Shown piece after piece: positions 58,126 through 64,000 of a stretch of 64,000 nucleotides of DNA. Origin of the DNA: DASSKK01 sp035690495 (GTDB taxonomy: Bacteria > Actinomycetota > Actinomycetes > Propionibacteriales > Nocardioidaceae); contig DASSKK010000008.1 in assembly GCA_035690495.1 (NCBI GenBank), positions 1 to 64,000 of the forward strand. The letters run 5' to 3'. How positions within the stretch are numbered: position 1 is the stretch's first letter; the number at the start of each line of letters is the position of its first letter. The notes below the pieces were generated by a model. The model saw nothing but the letters and a program-made list of their open reading frames with translations. It was not told the origin of the DNA and ran no database searches. The position numbers and the translations under genes are program-made.

Positions 58126-59756
58126 CCCAGACCCGGAACCCGGCCCCCCGCCGGCCCCAGGACGCGCCCCGCCGCGCCGCCCACACGGCCGACGAGGACG
58201 GCTACCTGTCCCACAAGCAGATCCTCGTGGTGATGGGCGGCCTGATGGCCGGCATGTTCCTCGGCGCCCTCGACCAGTCGATCGTGGCCACCGCCCTGCC
58301 CACGATCACCAGCGAGCTCGGCGGCCTCGACAAGCTGTCCTGGGTGGTCACGGCCTACATGGTCACCGCCACCGCGATGACTCCCCTGTGGGGCAAGATC
58401 TCCGACATGTACGGCCGCCGGCTGATCTTCCAGGCCGCGATCGTGATCTTCCTGGCCGGCTCCCTGCTGTCCGGGCTCTCCCAGAACATCAGCGAGCTGA
58501 TCATCTTCCGCGCGCTGCAGGGGGTCGGCGGCGGCGGCCTGTTCGCGCTGGCGATGGCCACGATGGGCGACGTCGTGCCTCCGCGCGAACGCGGCAAGTA
58601 CGGCGGCTACTTCGGCGCGGTCTTCGGCGTGTCCAGCGTGCTCGGCCCGGTGCTCGGCGGGTTCTTCGCCGACGGGCCCGGGTGGCGCTGGATCTTCTAC
58701 ATCAACCTGCCGATCGGCATCGCCGCCCTGGTGGTCACCTCGATGGCGCTGCGGATCCACCACGTACGCCGTCAGCACCGGGTCGACTACCTCGGCGCGA
58801 CCTCGATCGTCGCCGCGGTGACCTCGTTCCTGCTCTACACGTCGTGGGCCGGGCCGGACCACGGCTGGGGCTCCGGGCTCGGACTGCTGCTGCTCGGCGT
58901 CGGCATCGTGCTTGCGATCGCCTTCGTGCTCGTCGAGCGCCGCGCAAGCGAGCCGATCATCCCGATGGAGCTGTTCCGCAACTCGATCTACTCGACCGCG
59001 AACGTCTTCGGCGTGATCGTCGGCTTCGCGATGTTCGGGGTGATCGTGTTCATGCCGGTCTACCTGCAGGTCGTCGATGACATGAGTCCGACGATGTCGG
59101 GACTGGCCCTGATCCCGATGGTGGTCGGCATCTTCAGCACGTCGATCTCCTCCGGGCTGGCGATGAGCAAGACCGGGCGCTACAAGGTCTTCCCGGTCGC
59201 CGGTGCCGCGGTGATCGCGTTCGCGCTCTACCTGCTGTCCACGCTGACCGCCACCTCGCCGTACTGGCACACCGCGATCTTCGTCTTCGTGTTCGGCGCC
59301 GGGCTCGGGCTGACCATGCAGACGATCGTCACCGCGGTGCAGAACTCCGTGGACCGCACCCACATGGGCTCGGCAACCAGCTCGGTGATGTTCTTCCGCC
59401 AGATGGGCGGCACGTTCGGCGCCGCGGTCTTCGGCGCGATCCTGACCAGCCGGCTCTCGGTGCACATGGCCGCCGAGTTCGCCGGGGCGCCCGGCGGCGC
59501 CCCGGCCGGCGGAGGCGGCGGGATCACCGGCAACGTGAACGCGATCAAGGCGCTCAAGGACACCGCCCCGGTCGTCTACCACAAGGTGCTCGACGCCTTC
59601 GCGCTCTCGCTGCACGACGTGTTCCTGTCGGCGCTGCCCGTCGTGATCCTGGCGTTCCTCGTGGCGCTGTTCATCAAGGAGATCCCGCTGCGCCAGCGCG
59701 GTGGCGGCGACCAGGCGGAGAAGCCGGCCGAGGACGCCGACGTCCTCGCCGGCTGA
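58122..59756 (+). CDS. MFS drug exporter, DHA2 (EmrB/QacA) type
   Basis: A 544-residue transporter with about 14 membrane helices. It has the family's motif C region (SSVLGPVLGGFFADGPGWRW, about 171-190), the motif A loop (GKISDMYGRR, about 87-96) and the DQSIVATALPTI segment in helix 1. Such pumps exchange protons for drugs or toxic lipophiles. A long Gly/Ala/Pro loop (about 447-467) precedes the last helix. It forms a two-gene operon with marR. Its end abuts the convergent methyltransferase gene. Confidence 0.9.
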   Translation: MTQTRNPAPRRPQDAPRRAAHTADEDGYLSHKQILVVMGGLMAGMFLGALDQSIVATALPTITSELGGLDKLSWVVTAYMVTATAMTPLWGKISDMYGRRLIFQAAIVIFLAGSLLSGLSQNISELIIFRALQGVGGGGLFALAMATMGDVVPPRERGKYGGYFGAVFGVSSVLGPVLGGFFADGPGWRWIFYINLPIGIAALVVTSMALRIHHVRRQHRVDYLGATSIVAAVTSFLLYTSWAGPDHGWGSGLGLLLLGVGIVLAIAFVLVERRASEPIIPMELFRNSIYSTANVFGVIVGFAMFGVIVFMPVYLQVVDDMSPTMSGLALIPMVVGIFSTSISSGLAMSKTGRYKVFPVAGAAVIAFALYLLSTLTATSPYWHTAIFVFVFGAGLGLTMQTIVTAVQNSVDRTHMGSATSSVMFFRQMGGTFGAAVFGAILTSRLSVHMAAEFAGAPGGAPAGGGGGITGNVNAIKALKDTAPVVYHKVLDAFALSLHDVFLSALPVVILAFLVALFIKEIPLRQRGGGDQAEKPAEDADVLAG

Positions 59757-60572
59757 TCAGCCCTTCCGGGCCAGGATCAGGAACGCGCCAAGCAGGCCGT
59801 CCCTGGTCGCCGCGACGTTGTTGCCGATGCGCTGCATGAACGCCTCGCCGAAGACGACGCCGGCGGTCAGCCCGGGTGGTGGCGGGCCGGCGGTCGCGTC
59901 GGTGCGGTTCTCCGTCTCCTCGACGGTGAAGCCGGCAGCGGCGAGCTGAGCGGCGTACTCCTCGGGTGCCTGCACGAACGACGAACGGTCGTCCTCTGCC
60001 CACGGCTGCGGCCACGGGAGTACGCCGTCTGCGGCCCGCATCTGGTCGTAGACGGCGAACCACCCGCCCGGCACCAGCGCCCGGTGCACCTCGGCGAACA
60101 GCGCCTGCTTGTCGGGGACGTTCATGCCGACGTGGATCATCATCGCCGCGTCGAACGACGCGTCGGGGACGGCAAGGACGTCGGAGGGGGTGACTTTGAA
60201 CTCTGTCTGCCCGGCCAGACCGGTCCACTCGCTCAGCTCGGTGGCGGTCTGCACGAACTCCGGTGTCAGGTCGACCCCGGTGACCCGCGCACCCGCCGCC
60301 GCCGCGAGCCGCGAAGGGCCACCGATGCCTGACCCGACGTCGAGGAGCCGGATCCCCTCGCGGATGCCCAGCCGGTCGAGGACGTGCTGCGTCGCGCCCG
60401 CGAAGCCGGCATGCAACTGGTCCACCGGCGACAGATCACCGACGGTCAGGTGCTCCACGTCGACGCCGTGCTCGGCCAGCGCGCGCCGGATGGTGGCGGC
60501 CAGCCCTGTGCTGCCATAGTGGCGGGTGACCAGGTCGGCGATGCTCGCGGACTCAGGCTCGGACTGCGCCAT
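59757..60572 (-). CDS. Class I SAM-dependent methyltransferase
   Basis: A 271-residue methyltransferase with motif I LLDVGSGIGGPSRLAAAAGA (about residues 73-92), VTGVDLTPEFV, and motif IV MMIHVGMNVPDK. The pattern is that of small-molecule (UbiE/sterol/natural-product) methyltransferases rather than of RNA enzymes. A GGAGG site precedes its start. Substrate unknown. It is convergent with the MFS gene, the shared TGATCA holding both stop codons. Confidence 0.82.
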   Translation of the reverse strand: MAQSEPESASIADLVTRHYGSTGLAATIRRALAEHGVDVEHLTVGDLSPVDQLHAGFAGATQHVLDRLGIREGIRLLDVGSGIGGPSRLAAAAGARVTGVDLTPEFVQTATELSEWTGLAGQTEFKVTPSDVLAVPDASFDAAMMIHVGMNVPDKQALFAEVHRALVPGGWFAVYDQMRAADGVLPWPQPWAEDDRSSFVQAPEEYAAQLAAAGFTVEETENRTDATAGPPPPGLTAGVVFGEAFMQRIGNNVAATRDGLLGAFLILARKG

Positions 60573-60601
60573 GGTGACCTCCTCGCGTCCAGGTCAGGCT
60601 A

Positions 60602-60838
60602 GTCCGGCCCACGCAGTGCTGGGAACACGCGCTGTACCGCCAGGCGCGGATCCGGGCAGCCGAGCGGAGTACGTCGGTGAGCGCGCTGGTCGGCGAGTTC
60701 CTGGCGTCGCTGTCCGACAACGATGCCGAGTTCGCCCGCCTGGAAGCGCAGCAGCGCGAGGTGACCGCCGAGGTCCGCGGATTCCGAGCGCGCGACAGGT
60801 TGTCTCGCGACGAGGTGCACGCGCGTGCGCTTCGTTGA
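60602..60838 (+). pseudogene. VapB-type antitoxin remnant, start lost
   Basis: The frame open from 60578 shows a ribbon-helix-helix antitoxin body, LYRQARIRAAERSTSVSALV then EFLASLSDND and DRLSRDEVHARALR, ending at 60838. In front of LYRQ, where the first strand and start codon should be, the reading is VRPTQCWEHA with no ATG, GTG or TTG until GTG 60677, which would cut off the DNA-binding part. It overlaps the toxin start by 14 bases, the normal vapBC arrangement. Confidence 0.6.
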
Positions 60839-61031
60839 CACCAACGTCCTCCTTTACGCGATCTCGCGAGACGAGGACGAGCACGAGAAGGCGCAACGGT
60901 TCGTCATCTCCTACTGGGACGCGGCGATCATCGAGGCGGCTCGTGCTGCCGGCTGCGACGTGGTGCTGTCGGAGGACCTCGACGACGGGCAGCGCTACGA
61001 CGGGGTGCGTGTCTTGAACCCCTTCGCCTGA
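60825..61031 (+). pseudogene. VapC-type PIN toxin with internal deletion
   Basis: 68 codons from GTG 60825. The front (MRFVDTNVLLYAISRD) has the first PIN Asp (Asp5) and the back (ISYWDAAIIEAARAAGCDVV then LSEDL) the later acidic residues, but PIN toxins are about 130 residues long and the middle part, including the second conserved acidic residue, is missing. The join is in frame (EKAQRF/VISYWD). It is expected to be inactive as an RNase. Confidence 0.65.
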
Positions 61032-61068
61032 CGGGAGTGGTCCGCGACCGATCGGGCACGATGAGGCC

Positions 61069-62109
61069 ATGAGCGACACTGCCTACACCGCTGCGTCCGA
61101 CCGCTACGAGACGATGGAATACCGCTTCACCGGCCGGAGCGGGCTGAGGCTCCCGGCCATCTCGCTCGGGCTGTGGCAGAACTTCGGCGACGACCGGCCG
61201 GAGGAGACGCAGCGGGCGATCCTGCGCCGTGCGTTCGACCGGGGCGTGACGCACTTCGACCTGGCGAACAACTACGGGCCGCCGTACGGCCGAGCCGAGG
61301 AGAACTTCGGCAGGTACCTGCGCGAGGACTTCGCGGCCTACCGCGACGAGCTGGTGATCTCCACCAAGGCCGGCTGGGACATGTGGCCGGGACCGTACGG
61401 CCAGGGCGGCGGTTCCCGCAAGTACGTGCTGGCCTCGCTGGACCAGTCGCTGGCCCGGATGGGGCTGGAGTACGTCGACATCTTCTACAGCCACCGGTTC
61501 GACCCGGAGACGCCGATCGCGGAGACGGTGATGGCGCTCGACCACACGGTGCGGACCGGCAAGGCACTGTACGCCGGCATCTCGTCGTACTCGCCGACGA
61601 AGACCCGCGAGGCCGCGGGGGTCGCGCGCGAGCTGGGCACCCCGTTGCTGATCCACCAGCCGTCGTACTCGATGCTCAACCGATGGATCGAGCGAGGCCT
61701 GCTCGACGAGCTCGAGGACCAGGGGATGGGCTGCATCGTGTTCACCGCGCTCGCCCAGGGGCTGCTCACCGACCGCTACCTGGACGGGATCCCCGCCGAC
61801 TCCCGGGCGGCGCGTGCCGACAGCACGATCGACCGCGACCACCTCGACGAGGCCACGCTCGGCCACGTCCGCCGGCTCAACGAGATCGCCGAATCCCGCG
61901 GTCAGAAGCTGGCGCAGCTGGCCCTCCAGTGGGCGCTGCGGGACCGACGGGTGACCTCTGCGGTGATCGGCGCTTCGTCGGTCGAGCAGCTCGACACGAA
62001 CCTCGACGCCCTCGTCGGACCGCCACTGACCGACGACGAGCTCGCCGCCATCGACAAGGATGCCGTCGAGTCGGGTATCAACCTGTGGGCAGAGCAGACC
62101 GAGGAGTAG
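61069..62109 (+). CDS. Aldo-keto reductase, YghZ/glyceraldehyde-3-phosphate reductase type
   Basis: A 346-residue NADPH-dependent reductase of the AKR14/Kv-beta-like group. The catalytic tetrad is visible: Asp and Tyr in FDLANNYGPPYG (about residues 63-74), Lys in ISTKAGWDMW (about 101) and His in YSHRFDPETPI (about 143). YghZ homologues reduce L-glyceraldehyde 3-phosphate and methylglyoxal; the substrate here is inferred from family only. Single gene. Confidence 0.88.
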   Translation: MSDTAYTAASDRYETMEYRFTGRSGLRLPAISLGLWQNFGDDRPEETQRAILRRAFDRGVTHFDLANNYGPPYGRAEENFGRYLREDFAAYRDELVISTKAGWDMWPGPYGQGGGSRKYVLASLDQSLARMGLEYVDIFYSHRFDPETPIAETVMALDHTVRTGKALYAGISSYSPTKTREAAGVARELGTPLLIHQPSYSMLNRWIERGLLDELEDQGMGCIVFTALAQGLLTDRYLDGIPADSRAARADSTIDRDHLDEATLGHVRRLNEIAESRGQKLAQLALQWALRDRRVTSAVIGASSVEQLDTNLDALVGPPLTDDELAAIDKDAVESGINLWAEQTEE

Positions 62110-62202
62110 CCGCCCAACGCCGCGGAATGACCGCGGAGAGACCCGTTCTGTGTCATCGTGGTGCTCCGGGCAGGATGCGATCGGTGCGGTCGGGAGGCCG
62201 AG

Positions 62203-62826
62203 ATGGAGGCTTCGTTCGCCGAGGCGCTTGCGGCCGCCCGGGCAGGAGATGAAGACGGTTTCGTCGCCGTCTTCAGGTCTGTGCAACCGACCTTGCTGCG
62301 CTTCTTGCGCACGCTCGGACACGACCTCGCCGAAGACGCCCAGGACATCGCCGCGGAGACGTGGGTGCGCGTGACCCGCGACCTGGCCAAGTTCTCCGGC
62401 GACGAGCACGGCTTCCGTGCCTGGGTGTTCACGATCGCGCGGGCCCGTCTCGTCGACGCTCGCAGAGCCGCCGCGCGCAGACCCGTCTCGGTCGACGCCG
62501 ACGCGGAGTTCGCGGATCGGGCCGACCCGGTCGACGTGGTCGGCTGCGTCGAGGAGCTGATCAGCACCGAGGCGGCCCTGGCCACCATCGGCCGGCTGCC
62601 TCGTGACCAGGCAGAGGCTGTGCTCTTGCGCTACGTGGTCGGGCTCGATGCCGCACACGCGGCCACCGTGACCGGCAAGACTGCGGGCGCCGTCCGCGTC
62701 TGCGCCCACCGGGGGCTGCGCAGGCTCAGCGAGCTCGTCGAACAGCGGGACGGCGCGACCGGGTGTAACGCCCACGCGCCGGCGGACGGTACTAGGGGTG
62801 AACGAACAGGAAAGGACGCGAGATGA
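62203..62826 (+). CDS. ECF-type RNA polymerase sigma factor
   Basis: A 207-residue sigma factor from ATG 62203, chosen because of the GGGAGG site at 62192-62197; a frame 15 codons longer (GTG 62158) exists. Region 2 is at about residues 25-95 (AEDAQDIAAETWVRVTRDL, FRAWVFTIARARLVDARR) and region 4 at about 125-180 (AVLLRYVVGLDAAHAATVTG). The C-terminal 25 residues are low in pattern. Its stop overlaps the next ATG, so the downstream membrane protein is likely its anti-sigma or sensor. Confidence 0.85.
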   Translation: MEASFAEALAAARAGDEDGFVAVFRSVQPTLLRFLRTLGHDLAEDAQDIAAETWVRVTRDLAKFSGDEHGFRAWVFTIARARLVDARRAAARRPVSVDADAEFADRADPVDVVGCVEELISTEAALATIGRLPRDQAEAVLLRYVVGLDAAHAATVTGKTAGAVRVCAHRGLRRLSELVEQRDGATGCNAHAPADGTRGERTGKDAR

Positions 62827-63608
62827 GCCAGCAGACCGACGACCGCGTGAGGTCGTTGCTGGAGGCCGCTGCCGCTCCCAGCGAGGCCGGGCCGGTGCCC
62901 GGCGAGCAGGAGGCGCTGGCCGCGTTTCGCGCCACTGTCCCCAACCGATCTGGGAGGACTCGGATGCGTACTCACCTCACCCCCGCCAGGACCGCGGCGG
63001 CGACCGCCCTCAGCGCTGCGCTGATCCTGGCCGGCAGCGTCAGCGCCGCTGCCGCGGGGGCTTTGCCCGACTCGGCGCAGTCGAAGGCGCACGACGTGCT
63101 GCAGACGGTCGGCGTGGACGTGCCGACCGGCACCGACCACGGCCAGGCCGGGGAGCACCCCGACCATCCCGCGAACCACGGCGCGGACGTCTCGCTTACG
63201 GCGCACAGCACCGGCCCCGGCCCCGATCACGGCCAGGCCGTGTCGACTGCGGCCCGGGACAAGACCACGGTGGATGACACATCAGTCGCCCCAGGTGACA
63301 CGGAGGCCACGCCGAACAACAGGCACGGCACAACGGTGTCGGAGCTGGCCAAGAGCACCGAACCCGGACCGTCGCACGGTCCGACCGTGGCCGCGGAAGC
63401 CTCCGGCGGCAAGGCGCGGGCCGGTGGTCAGGGCACGACGTCCGGCGACGAGGCGCACGGCAAGTCCGGCGCCAAGCACGGCAATTCCGACGAGACGCAC
63501 CCTTCGGCCGACGCCGGTAGCCGGTCCGACCACGCGACCGACGGCCAGACCAAGGCCGGCGAGGCGCGGGGAGACCACGGCAGCCACGGCGACACGCAGC
63601 CTCAGTGA
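62823..63608 (+). CDS. His-rich membrane-anchored protein, probable anti-sigma partner
   Basis: A 261-residue protein coupled to the sigma gene (ATGA at 62823). Residues 1-45 are a short cytoplasmic region (DDRVRSLLEAAAAPSEAGPV). One membrane helix follows (about 56-78), then an outside tail of about 180 residues that is almost all low-complexity Gly/Ala/Asp/Thr/His with repeats such as TGPGPDHGQA and EPGPSHGPT and many His-Gly pairs. No zinc-type anti-sigma motif is seen. Anti-sigma function is inferred from position; the His-rich tail could bind metal. Confidence 0.6.
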   Translation: MSQQTDDRVRSLLEAAAAPSEAGPVPGEQEALAAFRATVPNRSGRTRMRTHLTPARTAAATALSAALILAGSVSAAAAGALPDSAQSKAHDVLQTVGVDVPTGTDHGQAGEHPDHPANHGADVSLTAHSTGPGPDHGQAVSTAARDKTTVDDTSVAPGDTEATPNNRHGTTVSELAKSTEPGPSHGPTVAAEASGGKARAGGQGTTSGDEAHGKSGAKHGNSDETHPSADAGSRSDHATDGQTKAGEARGDHGSHGDTQPQ

Positions 63609-63611
63609 CCT

Positions 63612-63649
63612 GCAGCCGCCCCCCGGTCTGGGAGGCGGGGGGCGGCTGC
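63612..63649 (+). terminator. Terminator after the sigma/membrane-protein operon
   Basis: A perfect 13-base-pair GC stem (63612-63624 with 63637-63649), loop ggtctgggaggc, 3 bases after the stop of the preceding gene. Confidence 0.8.
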
Positions 63650-63686
63650 CGCTCGGCGGGGAGGTATGCCCTGACCGGTTCTGGGG

Positions 63687-63692
63687 CATTAT
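63687..63692 (+). promoter_or_regulatory. -10 element for leaderless ppdK
   Basis: CATTAT followed by 6 bases and the ATG at 63699; no ribosome binding site is seen. No clear -35. Confidence 0.35.
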
Positions 63693-63698
63693 GCGGAC

Positions 63699-64000
63699 AT
63701 GGCCCGCAGCGACAAGACCTACGTCTACGACTTCTCCGAAGGCAGCAAGGACCAGAAGGACCTGCTCGGCGGCAAGGGCGCGAACCTCGCGGAGATGACC
63801 AACCTCGGGCTGCCGGTGCCTCCGGGGTTCACGATCAGCACCGAGGCCTGCAACGAGTATCTCGGGGTCTCGTCGGGCTCGACCCGCGGTGAGCTGCCGG
63901 ACGGGCTGGCCGAGGAGATCGACGAGCACCTGGCAGCCCTGGAGAAGCAGATGGGCAGGCGGCTGGGCCAGGCCGACGACCCGCTGCTCGTCTCCGTCCG
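63699..64000 (+). CDS. ppdK: Pyruvate, phosphate dikinase (3' end outside window)
   Basis: The first 100 residues of an enzyme interconverting pyruvate, ATP and phosphate with PEP, AMP and PPi. The start MARSDKTYVYDFSEGSK and LLGGKGANLAEMTNLGLPVP then PGFTISTEACNEYL (about residues 23-55) is the ATP-grasp N-terminus of the family. The full protein is about 880-900 residues in relatives; the rest lies beyond the window. Confidence 0.9.
   Translation, partial: MARSDKTYVYDFSEGSKDQKDLLGGKGANLAEMTNLGLPVPPGFTISTEACNEYLGVSSGSTRGELPDGLAEEIDEHLAALEKQMGRRLGQADDPLLVSV

Noticed and set aside
60677..60838. Intact 53-residue antitoxin starting at GTG 60677
   Set aside because: The recognisable ribbon-helix-helix region begins upstream (LYRQARIRAAERSTSV), so this start would delete it.

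Overview
The window is a 64 kb piece of a high-GC actinobacterial chromosome. Nocardioidaceae is the most likely family. The reasons are gene order (an mce operon running straight into rpoB-rpoC, then the str, S10-spc and alpha ribosomal clusters), GTG and TTG starts, many start codons 6-7 nt after a -10 box, and dispersed palindromes of the ggtggttgag...ctcgaaaccacc type. This placement is inference. No rRNA, tRNA, CRISPR array, IS element or replication origin was found.

Region by region. Bases 1-8032: the 3' part of an mce operon (MceA end, MceB-F, an Mce-associated membrane protein, and a J-domain/membrane fusion); every junction from MceA to the Mam protein is a 4-base start/stop overlap. 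8256-15781: rpoB and rpoC. 15887-20934: a double-Nudix hydrolase, then a hydroxyacid-oxoacid transhydrogenase coupled to an FAD/Fe-S 2-hydroxyacid dehydrogenase. 20931-25606: str operon (rpsL, rpsG, fusA, tuf) with a strong terminator. 25625-28343: trmB, then a base-compositionally odd island with a split G1-peptidase-like gene and a gene fragment, then a small membrane protein on the minus strand. 28387-41531: S10-spc cluster through secY, adk and map. 41640-42223: a decayed alpha/beta hydrolase. 42302-47475: infA, rpmJ, rpsM, rpsK, rpsD, rpoA, rplQ, truA. 47468-50207: a methyltransferase, and on the minus strand a ketopantoate-reductase-family gene and a GntR/LacI-type regulator. 50257-56712: a mannoside unit (GH38 alpha-mannosidase, ABC binding protein, two permeases, no ATPase). 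56768-59756: a leaderless HTH gene with a stand-alone Clp N-domain protein, then MarR plus an MFS exporter. 59757-64000: a methyltransferase, a broken VapBC pair, an aldo-keto reductase, an ECF sigma factor with a His-rich membrane partner, and the start of ppdK.

Most of the window is core transcription and translation machinery in conserved order. The accessory interest lies in: (i) the transhydrogenase/2-hydroxyglutarate dehydrogenase pair, which could form a closed D-2-hydroxyglutarate cycle; (ii) the HTH plus Clp-N pair, which looks like a two-gene version of a ClpC decoy with its own operator; (iii) a J-domain that has lost HPD in the mce operon; (iv) Asn at the RpoB position equivalent to E. 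coli Ser531; (v) an L4-sunset fusion and other ribosomal-protein tails; and (vi) several decayed genes and structured intergenic repeats.
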